Under the pieces are notes generated by a model. That model saw only the letters and a list, made by a program, of their open reading frames with translations. It was not told where the DNA came from and did no database searches. DNA of 64,000 nucleotides, taken from contig JAHJTV010000061.1 in the NCBI GenBank assembly GCA_018829445.1, forward strand, positions 124,001 through 188,000, written 5' to 3'. Origin of the DNA: a bacterium (GTDB lineage: Bacteria; SAR324; XYD2-FULL-50-16). Shown here piece by piece: positions 46,671 to 55,024 of the stretch (position 1 is the first letter of the stretch; every line of letters begins with the position of its first letter). Position numbers and translations under genes: made by a program.

Positions 46671-47787
46671 ATGAAAATAGACGACTTAAAAAGAGAATTG
46701 AATCATACCGAGGAAAAAATCGACGTTTTAGAAGGGTATCTTTGAATTAGACAAAATCAATCAGGAAATTGATGAATTGGAATTTATCGCTTCCCAGGAT
46801 GCCTTCTGGCAAAAATCGAATAAGGATCGCACAACTACCCTGAAGAGAATTTCGGCCATTAAATCCATTCAGGAGCGCTGGGCAAGGGTTCAAAAACTCC
46901 ACCAGGAGATTGTCTCGGCCATTGAATTACTTGAACTGGAAGAGGACAAGGAGTTAACACAGGAAGTAGAACAGCATTTAAAGGCAGTCAACAAGACCAT
47001 CAAACATTTTGAACTTAATCATCTTCTTGGAGGCCCCCAGGATCAATGTGATGCCATCTTAACAATCAATCCCGGAGCGGGTGGCACGGAATCAATGGAT
47101 TGGGCATCAATGCTATTGAGAATGTATCGACGCTGGGGAGATGATAATGCGGATAAAGTTACGGTACTGGACTTCCAAGCAGGGGAAGAAGCGGGGATAA
47201 AATCCGTTACCCTGGGCATTGAAGGCGAATATATATATGGGAAATTAAAAACTGAAGTAGGAATTCATCGACTGGTTCGATTATCTCCTTTTGATACCAA
47301 CAAACGCAGGCACACCTCATTTGCCTCTGTTTTTGTTTATGCCGATATAGAAGATGAAATCGACATCATCATCAATGAAGGTGATTTGCGAATTGACACC
47401 TTCCGTTCGAGCGGAGCAGGAGGACAGCATGTCAATGTAACCGACTCGGCAATTCGCATTACTCATGTTCCCACAGGAATAGTTGTGCAATGTCAGAACG
47501 AAAGATCCCAGCATAAAAACAAGGCAACTGCCATGAAAATGTTGAAAGCTTCCTTGTTTAGATTGGAAGAAGAAAAACGGCAGGCTGAAAAGGACGAAAT
47601 GAACAGTCAAAAAAAGGATATCTCTTGGGGAAGCCAGGTAAGAAGTTACATTTTACACCCCTATCAGATGGTGAAGGATCACCGCACGGGTTGCGAAACC
47701 TCAGATACAGCTGGCGTTTTGGATGGACAACTGAATCCTTTCATAGAAGCCTCCCTCAGTCACTCGGCCACAGGCAAGTCGACCTAG
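46671..47787 (+). CDS. prfB: peptide chain release factor 2, with programmed +1 frameshift
   Basis: RF2 releases peptides at UGA and UAA. The gene is split: ATG 46671 opens 24 codons ending in CTT followed by in-frame TGA (46743-46745). Reading resumes in the +1 frame at 46744 and runs to the TAA-type stop region at 47787, 371 aa in all. The body has Ser-Pro-Phe (RF2 codon recognition) near residue 207 and Gly-Gly-Gln in Ser-Gly-Ala-Gly-Gly-Gln-His-Val-Asn near 251. Low RF2 lets ribosomes slip at CTT-TGA, an autoregulation known in most bacteria. A single-frame caller would begin it near 46777 and miss the first ~36 residues. Confidence 0.95.
46732..46745 (+). promoter_or_regulatory. RF2 programmed +1 frameshift site
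   Basis: AAGGG, TAT, CTT, TGA: an internal Shine-Dalgarno element, 3-nt spacer, slippery CTT and the TGA read by RF2 itself. The usual element is AGGGGG; here two G positions differ, so the stimulatory pairing may be weaker. The downstream frame continues directly into the conserved RF2 domain, which confirms the shift. Confidence 0.93.
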
Positions 47788-47853
47788 GGAAAACTTTTGG
47801 GTGCTTGGAAGCGCTTACTTTGGAATATATTGTCAGAACAGGGATTATGGCAA

Positions 47854-47873
47854 GGTGGGGTTACAACCCCACC
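47854..47873. repeat. perfect 20-bp hairpin between convergent genes
   Basis: GGTGGGGT and ACCCCACC enclose TTACA-like loop bases (8-9 bp stem). It lies 66 nt after the prfB stop. No T-run follows on the plus strand, although an A-run (47881-47887) on that side would give a T-run before the stem on the minus strand. It may be part of a combined termination region or a short REP-like element. Confidence 0.4.
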
Positions 47874-47896
47874 CGCACATAAAAAAAGACAACCAT

Positions 47897-47917
47897 AAAA
47901 CCACCCTATTGGTTTTT
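47897..47917. terminator. bidirectional terminator candidate between prfB and the converging lipoprotein gene
   Basis: AAAACCA (47897-47903) pairs with TGGTTTT (47910-47916) over a 6-nt loop, followed by T on the plus strand; the A-run provides T's on the minus strand. It lies 10 nt from the stop of the minus-strand gene and serves both convergent transcripts. The stem is AT-rich, so stability is modest. Confidence 0.45.
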
Positions 47918-47926
47918 ACATCAATA

Positions 47927-48970
47927 CTAATCACCGAGGATAAAAGGGTAGCCACCCTCTCGAAAATAAAAATAGGGATTAAGAATCAGGTTTTTCCTTA
48001 AATCTGCCAGATACTCCCGACCGGGAGTGACCTTTCTCCTGAAACTCCACATTCCTCCAATCTTTTTTTGTGCCAGCTGCAGATGACCAAAATCAAGGAA
48101 GTATCGTTTATCTGTTTTATTGAAGTAAATAATCTGGGGCAGGAAATCAATATGATTAATTGAGCTGTTTACCCGGATAACATCACCATCCAGTTTCAAG
48201 GAATACCGAATTCCCCTGGTTGGAAACCAGAACTGATTATCGAGGTGGAAATCTAAGCGGTCCATGGGATAAAAATCTTGTACCGGTGTCAATTCTTGCC
48301 CGTTGGATTTCATCTCCCCTTGAACGTCAACAAGGACAGGAACCTTAAAATCAACAAATCTTTTAAATTGACTGCGTCTGGTTGTATTATTAACCAGCTT
48401 TACACCAACAGAGTTGACAGAATAGAGCATCAGCAGGTTTTGGGGAGGATCATATAAAATATCTTCAACACTGAAAATCATAGTCTGATAGTCAATTGTT
48501 GCAGCCAATTGTCTTGTGATGTTGGGTGTGTTGAAACGGATCTCCAGCACAATCTGATCCGTTAACGGGATTTGATTGGCAAGAGATTTAATCTCCGTCA
48601 ATTCTAACTTTCCGGCCAATAAAACACGATACCACTTTTTCATCTCCTCCTGCACCCTTGGATGATCCGGAGTGAGTGTATTAGCCTTTTCCAAACGCTG
48701 GAACGCCATGGGATACTTCTTTTCTCCCACATATATATCATACCGTTCTAAAAGATCCTCTGTGGTCTTGACGGTTGTTCTTAAGTAAGCCTCCTTATAA
48801 TTATCATCACCAGGAGAACTTGTATGGGCCCTTTTATATTCAATATTCGCCTCTTCATATCTTCCCAGTTTTTCCAGTTCCAATCCCCTGTGATAATTGT
48901 AGTTACATCCTGACAGGGTTAAGGTCGCTAAAGAGCAAACAATAGATAGTACAATTCGAAACCTTTTCAT
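47927..48970 (-). CDS. lipoprotein with TPR-like N-terminal region, function unknown
   Basis: 347 aa from the ATG at 48970 (a GTG three codons upstream is possible). A signal peptide ends in the lipobox Leu-Ser-Gly-Cys22, so the protein is lipid-anchored. Residues ~25-105 look like two or three TPR helices (Tyr-His-Arg-Gly-Leu-Glu-Leu-Glu-Lys-Leu-Gly-Arg-Tyr-Glu-Glu-Ala-Asn). The rest is beta-rich with Asp/Phe/Tyr patches and no motif I can name. The next upstream gene on this strand (49031-50077) is also exported and begins a run with the ZapB-like and ppiD genes. Confidence 0.72.
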   Translation of the reverse strand: MKRFRIVLSIVCSLATLTLSGCNYNYHRGLELEKLGRYEEANIEYKRAHTSSPGDDNYKEAYLRTTVKTTEDLLERYDIYVGEKKYPMAFQRLEKANTLTPDHPRVQEEMKKWYRVLLAGKLELTEIKSLANQIPLTDQIVLEIRFNTPNITRQLAATIDYQTMIFSVEDILYDPPQNLLMLYSVNSVGVKLVNNTTRRSQFKRFVDFKVPVLVDVQGEMKSNGQELTPVQDFYPMDRLDFHLDNQFWFPTRGIRYSLKLDGDVIRVNSSINHIDFLPQIIYFNKTDKRYFLDFGHLQLAQKKIGGMWSFRRKVTPGREYLADLRKNLILNPYFYFREGGYPFILGD

Positions 48971-49030
48971 GAGATACACATAATTTAATTATTAATTTTC
49001 GGATGTTTGGAAAAGAAAGACACTCCGGAC

Positions 49031-50077
49031 TCACTTTAGAGGGGTATTCTGTTCTTCAACACTTTCAGACAGCTGCAATAATTCAGAATGGAAAAGACCA
49101 TTTTGAAACTGAACAACTTCCTGGTTTTCGTCACTTTTCACCCAGATCCAGGGATTTATTTCGGTCAGTTTATCTAACAATGACTTGATATCAGAGTCTG
49201 GAACATCTGTTGCCAGTACCTGCATCAACAAAGCAAGACTATTGTTTGGATTGATGCTGAGCGCCTCAGTAGCTGTTTTTACCACCCATTCTGAATCCTT
49301 TCGGTTCAGATAGTAGATCTCAGCCAACAAAGCAAGAATTCTGCAATCTTTGGGATGCTTCATGGCAGCTGATCTGAGCAAGAGTTCAACCTCTCCCTGG
49401 AAGGCTTTCTGTTCGTCAAGAAGCAGATTTTTCGACACGATCACCATTCCCTCGGCCAGATCGGCAATAAATTCAGCGCGGCTGTTTTCATCCACCAACT
49501 CTTTCATTTGCAGAGTGGTTCCAATCTCGGGAATAGCCCCGGGAATATACAGGAACTGCCGGTATTTAAAAATCGTCTCAATCCTGACTGATTGTAATAT
49601 TGGATATTTAAACCCCGCTAGAGGCTTACACTCGGGATTTATCCACAAACAGATCTCCGCAAAGAGCTTATCCAGTTCAATTTCAAAATCATCCATGGAA
49701 AAAAGGATCTTGTAAAACTGATCCCGTTTTTCAGGGATAAACCTCTGCATCTGAATGTTTACAACTCCATTTTGTAAAACCTGCTGAAATGATCCTGAAA
49801 TCAAAATCGAATTATTTTTTGAGACCGGCAAAGAAGGCTTTGACTTATATTGCCACAGCCTCAGCGTTTCCAATGGAAAAAAGTCAATTTCAATGGTTTC
49901 AGCAAGATATGCCTGCAGTCTGGCCTGGATATAAAACCCGATCCAGTCATTCGCTTGATTGCTGCGCTGGTTGGTCAGTGGTACAACACCAACCAACTCC
50001 CGGCTTAACGTAATGGAGGGAACAGTAAATAGATATGATATGAGTATAAAAATGAACGCTTTTAAAAAGACACCCAT
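49031..50077 (-). CDS. exported protein of unknown function
   Basis: 348 aa with an N-terminal signal peptide (hydrophobic ~6-22, cut near Leu-Ser-Arg). The first half has a beta-alpha pattern starting Leu-Val-Gly-Val-Val-Pro-Leu, reminiscent of the periplasmic regions that open with a small lipoprotein-type (curli CsgG/TolB-like) strand, but this is weak. The second half (from ~220) is helical with TPR-like units (Ala-Glu-Ile-Tyr-Tyr-Leu-Asn, Ala-Leu-Ser-Ile-Asn-Pro-Asn-Asn). It lies 10 nt downstream of the ZapB-like gene. No family assigned. Confidence 0.7.
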   Translation of the reverse strand: MGVFLKAFIFILISYLFTVPSITLSRELVGVVPLTNQRSNQANDWIGFYIQARLQAYLAETIEIDFFPLETLRLWQYKSKPSLPVSKNNSILISGSFQQVLQNGVVNIQMQRFIPEKRDQFYKILFSMDDFEIELDKLFAEICLWINPECKPLAGFKYPILQSVRIETIFKYRQFLYIPGAIPEIGTTLQMKELVDENSRAEFIADLAEGMVIVSKNLLLDEQKAFQGEVELLLRSAAMKHPKDCRILALLAEIYYLNRKDSEWVVKTATEALSINPNNSLALLMQVLATDVPDSDIKSLLDKLTEINPWIWVKSDENQEVVQFQNGLFHSELLQLSESVEEQNTPLK

Positions 50078-50087
50078 TTATTATTCA

Positions 50088-50333
50088 TTAATACTGATGA
50101 CGATACAGACTTTCCTGGGATTGAGTACCTTCTGATTGTCCGTTTTCTGAATCTGATCCGCCCGGTTGATCGACACTTGAAGAATCGATGCTTCCAAATT
50201 CCTGAACCAGACTCGCCATTTTGTCTTCATATTGCTTTTTTATCTCTTCAAGTTCGGTTACTCTTCCTTGAAGCTCTTCGATTTTTTGAACAGCGTTCCT
50301 TACTTTTGACTGCAGTTGATCCAAAATCTCCAT
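50088..50333 (-). CDS. small coiled-coil protein, ZapB-like
   Basis: 81 aa. Residues 1-47 are a near-perfect heptad coiled coil (Leu/Ile/Val at a and d, Glu/Lys/Gln elsewhere) with the pattern Leu-x-x-Lys-Val-x-x-Ala-Val-x-x-Ile-x-x-Leu. The last 30 residues are disordered (Ser, Gln, Gly, Glu). ZapB, a Z-ring-associated division factor, has the same size, heptads and no other features, but sequence this simple cannot prove orthology. It sits 62 nt downstream of ppiD and 10 nt upstream of the exported-protein gene. Confidence 0.6.
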   Translation of the reverse strand: MEILDQLQSKVRNAVQKIEELQGRVTELEEIKKQYEDKMASLVQEFGSIDSSSVDQPGGSDSENGQSEGTQSQESLYRHQY

Positions 50334-50394
50334 ATTACTCCTTACCTTACATCCACTGGTTAATGATAGGACAAAAACTTAACAAAATAACATC

Positions 50395-52314
50395 TTAGGA
50401 ATCCAACCGGACATTCATCGCATTTAATAAAGGCATATTATAGTCGACATCAACTTGCGTTCGCAGTCGAACAATAAAGCCATTGAGAACAACTTCAGCT
50501 TTTTGCTGACGCATCATATTGCCAAGAAGCGTTAACGTCTGTTTGTTCTCTTCGGTTAACTCTCCACTCTTCTTGTCAATCAGGTAAACCAGATAAGCCC
50601 TGTCGCCATCTTTTACGGCTCTGACCTGGTCTTTTTCCATTTTGAAGACATCAATCTTAAACTTGTTGCTGACGCCAAGATTTTTGATTTCCCTGTCGGA
50701 GAACTTAAATCTGGCATCGATGGCATTAGTTTTAAGAGTTAATGCAAGGTTGTCAAACTCTTTTAGTGATTTTATTTCTTTGGAATACAGTTCCAGTTTT
50801 ACGGCGGCTATTGCTCTCTTTTTCTCTTCAATAGCATAATACTTGACCGTTTCCTTCACCTCCTCCAAAGGTTTTACAAAAGGCTCTATGATTTCTGCAA
50901 CTTCATATACAATAATTTGCTGATCGCCGGCAAGTGCATATTGGTCTTTTTGATTCAAGGTTGCATTGCCAAGCTTTTGATAAAGTTGATAGGAGTAGCC
51001 AATCTTTTTCAGATTTTTTGTGTCATCGAAGGTCTCAGTTTTCTCAACGGTTTTATTGAGTGATTGAGCGATCTCTGCCAGGGGTTTTGTTTCAGTCCCC
51101 AACTGAAGTTTCTCCACCTGATTCATCAATCGCCGTTTTGCTTTGTTAATTGTGATCTGCAACTTGATATTTTCCTTAACTGCTTCAAAAGGTTGAACTT
51201 CCGCCTCTTTTCTATCAACCAGTTCTACAATATGATAACCAAAGGCACTCTTAAACGGCTTTGAGATCTCATTTTTCTTGAGGAGATCAATGGCCGACTC
51301 AAATTCGGCTACAAATGAACCCTTTTCAACCCAACCCAGGTCACCTCCCTTGGTAGCAGATCCCGAATCATCGGAGTACTTTTTTGCCAGCGCTGCAAAC
51401 TGATCCGGCTGCTCGATAATCTGGCTGTATATCTGATCCGCTTTTTTCCTGGCTTCTGTCAACTCTTCATCGCCAGCATCGTTCGCAGTACTGATGAGAA
51501 TATGACGGGATAAAAAGGACTCCTTATTGGTGAACTCTGTTTCCTTATTAGCTTCATAGTAATGGCTGATCTCTTTGTCACGAACGACCACTTTGTCTTT
51601 CACATCGTCTATATCAAGGACAAAATAATTCAAGGCATATTGACTCTTCTGCTGAAAAGTGGATTTATTGAGATCATAATATTCTGCCAGCTCCTGATCA
51701 GACAAAGTTGCCTGATCCGTAAACAGGGAAGGATTAAATTCTATCACCTTAACAGACAGTTCAGATTCATAGCGGCGGTATTCCTGCTCAAGAGAACTGC
51801 GACTAAAAAGTGCGCCTGTGCTGATAAACCGGAAAAGCTTCCTGGACGTCAGACTCTCTTTCAAATCCTTTTCATAGGCCAGTTTTTCGGTACGCATGTT
51901 TTTCAAACTGTTTTTATATTTATCGGGATCAAACCGCTCATCTGTCATAAAAGCCGACATGTTATAGATTTCATGGGCCAGTTCCTTGTCCGAAACAGCC
52001 AGTCCGTTGACTTCAGCACTTTTGAGAACAAGTGCGGCGTTGGTCAACTGATGGACAATCTGCCCTTCCAGGTTGATCATCTTAATATATTCGGAAGCCC
52101 TATCTCCATATCTTGAACGAATCTCCTCCCGCTTGTTTTCATAAGCACGCTGGTATTTGTCAATTTTAACCTCGTAACCATCAACCGTGACGATAGTGTT
52201 GGAACTTTGACTGCGATAGGTTGATACGCCGAAAAAAGCCATTACCACCACTACCACACCAACAATAAACTTAATCCCAAATGATTGTACGTTATCTCTA
52301 ATTAGATTGAGCAT
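50395..52314 (-). CDS. ppiD: SurA/PpiD-type periplasmic peptidyl-prolyl isomerase/chaperone
   Basis: 639 aa. A short cytoplasmic N-terminus, one membrane helix (~14-33), then a SurA_N-like chaperone domain (Val-Thr-Val-Asp-Gly-Tyr-Glu-Val followed by long helices), a parvulin domain (~265-360: Arg-His-Ile-Leu-Ile-Ser-Thr, Tyr-Ser-Asp-Asp, Lys-Gly-Gly-Asp-Leu-Gly-Trp, Phe-Gly-Tyr-His-Ile-Val) and a further helical half. Domain order and the anchor match PpiD, which aids exit of outer-membrane proteins from the Sec translocon. First of a three-gene minus-strand run. Confidence 0.92.
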   Translation of the reverse strand: MLNLIRDNVQSFGIKFIVGVVVVVMAFFGVSTYRSQSSNTIVTVDGYEVKIDKYQRAYENKREEIRSRYGDRASEYIKMINLEGQIVHQLTNAALVLKSAEVNGLAVSDKELAHEIYNMSAFMTDERFDPDKYKNSLKNMRTEKLAYEKDLKESLTSRKLFRFISTGALFSRSSLEQEYRRYESELSVKVIEFNPSLFTDQATLSDQELAEYYDLNKSTFQQKSQYALNYFVLDIDDVKDKVVVRDKEISHYYEANKETEFTNKESFLSRHILISTANDAGDEELTEARKKADQIYSQIIEQPDQFAALAKKYSDDSGSATKGGDLGWVEKGSFVAEFESAIDLLKKNEISKPFKSAFGYHIVELVDRKEAEVQPFEAVKENIKLQITINKAKRRLMNQVEKLQLGTETKPLAEIAQSLNKTVEKTETFDDTKNLKKIGYSYQLYQKLGNATLNQKDQYALAGDQQIIVYEVAEIIEPFVKPLEEVKETVKYYAIEEKKRAIAAVKLELYSKEIKSLKEFDNLALTLKTNAIDARFKFSDREIKNLGVSNKFKIDVFKMEKDQVRAVKDGDRAYLVYLIDKKSGELTEENKQTLTLLGNMMRQQKAEVVLNGFIVRLRTQVDVDYNMPLLNAMNVRLDS

Positions 52315-52507
52315 TAAACTAATCCCTATTAAAACATACTATTTTAAGTGATAATCCAGAATCATCTCTCTTCCGATTTGCCAGGAAATTTTAAAACCTA
52401 TTCATCTGGATTCATGCAGGTATTTTTCTCGTTGAAAAAGAAACCGAAACTTTAACAAATATTAATAGCTGTTTTCCCCAAATCATGCAATTCAAATAGT
52501 TCAACAA

Positions 52508-52567
52508 GGGGGTCAAGTCTTCTTTTGACCCACCCTGAAAGGTGAGTCAAAAGTTGGCTTGACCCCC
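52508..52567. repeat. REP-like three-part palindrome
   Basis: GGGGGTCAAG (52508-52517) pairs with CTTGACCCCC (52558-52567). Inside it CTTTTGAC (52522-52529) pairs with GTCAAAAG (52546-52553), and CACC (52531-52534) with GGTG (52541-52544) around a 6-nt loop; the outer bulges are 4 nt each side. The 60-nt cruciform begins at the base right after the CULT gene's TGA on the minus strand. Structures of this kind are typical of dispersed REP/BIME or RAYT-mobilised elements and can double as a terminator or mRNA-stabilising hairpin. Confidence 0.75.
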
Positions 52568-53005
52568 TCACTTTAACAGATCCAATATCAAGCCAAAGAA
52601 ATTGTGATCATACAGAGACCGATAAAACCAACCCAGATGCGTATTACACTGATTGCAGAGGGACGGTTGCCATTCAAAACCCTCGAACCAGGTCCACTCG
52701 GCAGTAGGAACGCCCAGAGCGATGCAACCCTCTGCTGATTTAAAACAGCCGATTCTAAAAACCTGTCCCCCCGGGTTGAGGAAGGTATGTTCAAATTCGC
52801 CACCGACTTCAAACTTATTTTCCGGCAGGGTGATTTTATTCTCACACTGTTTGCAGAGGATGTATTTTTCCTCTTTCTCTCTGGTCTCTTCCTTTATCTT
52901 GGTTGATCTCTTTTTTTTCTTATCGGTTTTAGAGACAAAAAACCAGACTGGTTCTTTTCCACTGTTTTCTGTCTGTCCCATCATATTGATGTACCGAGTT
53001 TGCAT
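52568..53005 (-). CDS. CULT-domain (cereblon-type thalidomide-binding fold) protein
   Basis: 145 aa from the ATG at 53005 (AGGGG upstream); the frame is open to a TTG at 53149, giving 193 aa, and numbering below uses that longer form. The C-terminal 98 residues match the CULT domain: zinc cysteines 99, 102, 165 and 168; Asn125-Pro126; and pocket tryptophans 154, 160 and 174 in Thr-Trp-Phe, Phe-Glu-Trp and Leu-Gly-Trp. Spacings Asn-Trp 29, Trp-Trp 6 and Trp-Trp 14 equal those of human cereblon (351, 380, 386, 400). Bacterial homologues such as Magnetospirillum MsCI4 bind uridine and thalidomide analogues; their role is unknown. There is a basic Lys-rich linker before the domain. Not linked to any ubiquitin-like system here. 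Confidence 0.88.
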   Translation of the reverse strand: MQTRYINMMGQTENSGKEPVWFFVSKTDKKKKRSTKIKEETREKEEKYILCKQCENKITLPENKFEVGGEFEHTFLNPGGQVFRIGCFKSAEGCIALGVPTAEWTWFEGFEWQPSLCNQCNTHLGWFYRSLYDHNFFGLILDLLK

Positions 53006-53317
53006 TGTCACCCCTACGAGTTGGAAGTTTTTTTCTATTTTTACAGGAAGTAGTGTTTCATAGGCAACCCTGAATTCGTCTTGCAGTAAGATATTTTGGG
53101 AAATCCTTCCAATTGCAATCCTACTTATGATTTTTTTGATCAAGCTCAAAGGGAGATATCGATGGAGACATGGGATAAATCAGGATCAAACATTGATGAT
53201 AAGGAATAAAGTTCAATTGACTATCTATACCAATCGATTTTAAATAGTTAAGATACAAAAATGTTCATACCCGGTACAAACGATTTGACAGCCTAAACTT
53301 TCTGCTCTTGGATACTT

Positions 53318-54181
53318 ATGAAACCCAGCCAGATTGACCTTTCCCATTATAAAAAAATATATACCCTTGGACCTAAGGGGACTTTCAGCAACCAGGCCGC
53401 GAGTTTGGTCGGGGGTACCGCCATTAGCGACATCCATTACACAACCACCATTCCTCAAATTGCCGATGTCGTGGAAAAAAGTGAAAACGTCCTTGGAGTT
53501 TTGCCGATTGAAAACTCCATATCAGGTATAGTGGGTCAGGCACAGGATGCCCTGGTGGCTTCCAATGTGGTCATCGTCAACGAACTGATGATTGAGATCC
53601 GCTTCAGCATGGTGTCCCATGTTCCTCTTGATCGGGTGAAACAGTTTTACAGTCATACGGAAGCGTTTAACCAGACCATGATTTTCACCGCCAAACATAT
53701 GCCGGAAGCCGGTGTAGTTTTTTCAAATTCCAACATCCATTCCGGGGAACTTTTCCTGGAACGCAAGGATGAACCGGTTGCCGCCATTATTCCCAAAGTG
53801 CTGGCTGATACTAATCCGGTTTTCAAGGAAAAGGTTGCCGCCGTCAATATTCAGGATTATGAACAGAACATGACACGGTTTGTGGTCATCCGGAAAAAGC
53901 CGGAGAATTATGTTCCCGATTTCACCAGGAACAAAACCTCCCTTCGCATTGAGTTTAAGGAAGATCGACATTCTTTGTTGTTTGAACTGCTGAGAGAATT
54001 TCATGTATTCGGCATCAACCTCTGTCGATTGGAATCTCGTCCATTAAAAAACTCTCCCTGGCGCTATCGGTTTTTCATCGATTTAATCAATAATCACCGG
54101 GTCGACAGTTGTCTAAAAGAACTGGAAAAACTGGATATCGGATTTAAATTGTTTGGCAGTTATGATCCCATCAAACGCTGA
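53318..54181 (+). CDS. pheA: prephenate dehydratase
   Basis: 287 aa, PheA2-type without chorismate mutase. It converts prephenate to phenylpyruvate. Motifs: Leu-Gly-Pro-Lys-Gly-Thr-Phe-Ser near residue 17, Gly-Val-Leu-Pro-Ile-Glu-Asn-Ser near 64, Asn-Met-Thr-Arg-Phe near 186 (Thr-Arg-Phe is catalytic), and an ACT domain with Glu-Ser-Arg-Pro near 238 that senses phenylalanine. It stands opposite the CULT gene and 32 nt upstream of lgt. Confidence 0.93.
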   Translation: MKPSQIDLSHYKKIYTLGPKGTFSNQAASLVGGTAISDIHYTTTIPQIADVVEKSENVLGVLPIENSISGIVGQAQDALVASNVVIVNELMIEIRFSMVSHVPLDRVKQFYSHTEAFNQTMIFTAKHMPEAGVVFSNSNIHSGELFLERKDEPVAAIIPKVLADTNPVFKEKVAAVNIQDYEQNMTRFVVIRKKPENYVPDFTRNKTSLRIEFKEDRHSLLFELLREFHVFGINLCRLESRPLKNSPWRYRFFIDLINNHRVDSCLKELEKLDIGFKLFGSYDPIKR

Positions 54182-54213
54182 ACCCAACCCCCTGTATTTC
54201 TTATTAGAGACTC

Positions 54214-55008
54214 ATGGACTCAATTATCATATGGAGTATGGACCCGGAACTGATTCGTTTCGGGTCTTTGGCAATCAGATGGTATGGTTTGTTTTTTGCG
54301 CTGGCATTTCTGTTTGGCACCCTCATCATGACGAGAATATTCAGATTGGAGAAAAAGCCTGAAAAATCAGTCGATCGATTGTTAATCTACATGTTGCTGG
54401 CGGTGGTAATCGGAGCCAGGCTGGGAGAGGTTCTCTTTTATAATCCGTCATTCTTTATATCCCATCCTGGTGAAATCATAAAAGTATGGAAAGGCGGTCT
54501 TGCCAGTCATGGGGCAGTTGTTGGTATTCTGGTTGCACTATATATATACGCGAAAAAAACACCGGATCAATCTTACCTGTGGATTCTGGATAGAATCGTC
54601 ATTATCGTTGCATTAGGGGGAGGACTGATCAGGGTTGGTAATTTTTTCAACTCGGAGATTCTGGGAGCTCCGACAAATTCAGACTGGGGTGTAATCTTCA
54701 GCCACATTGATAATATTCCAAGACATCCGGCTCAACTTTACGAATCACTGTCCTACTTCACTCTTTTTGCTGTTCTGGTTCTTTTGTACAGGAAAATCGA
54801 TACCCTTCAAAAACCGGGATTGCTATTCGGAATATACCTAACCGGAGCCTTTACTGCCCGGTTCTTCATAGAATTTGTGAAGAGGAACCAGGTCGCCTAT
54901 GAAGAGGGCTGGATACTCAACACAGGACAACTCCTGAGCATTCCGGTGGTGTTAATCGGATTATTTGCACTGATACGGGCATTGACCGGGAAGACAAAAC
55001 TCTCATGA
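54214..55008 (+). CDS. lgt: prolipoprotein diacylglyceryl transferase
   Basis: 264 aa, seven-helix inner-membrane enzyme attaching diacylglycerol to lipobox cysteines. It shows the Lgt signature Gly-Gly-Leu-Ala-Ser-His-Gly near residue 91 with the essential His, the Gly-Gly-Gly-Leu-Ile-Arg-x-Gly-Asn-Phe-Phe-Asn-Ser-Glu motif near 132-145 and the Arg-His-Pro-Ala-Gln-Leu-Tyr-Glu motif near 170. A second ATG at 54238 is possible as a start. It processes the lipoproteins seen here (ApbE, the 47.9-kb protein). Confidence 0.95.
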   Translation: MDSIIIWSMDPELIRFGSLAIRWYGLFFALAFLFGTLIMTRIFRLEKKPEKSVDRLLIYMLLAVVIGARLGEVLFYNPSFFISHPGEIIKVWKGGLASHGAVVGILVALYIYAKKTPDQSYLWILDRIVIIVALGGGLIRVGNFFNSEILGAPTNSDWGVIFSHIDNIPRHPAQLYESLSYFTLFAVLVLLYRKIDTLQKPGLLFGIYLTGAFTARFFIEFVKRNQVAYEEGWILNTGQLLSIPVVLIGLFALIRALTGKTKLS

Positions 55009-55024
55009 TCATTGTCGAGGGTGT

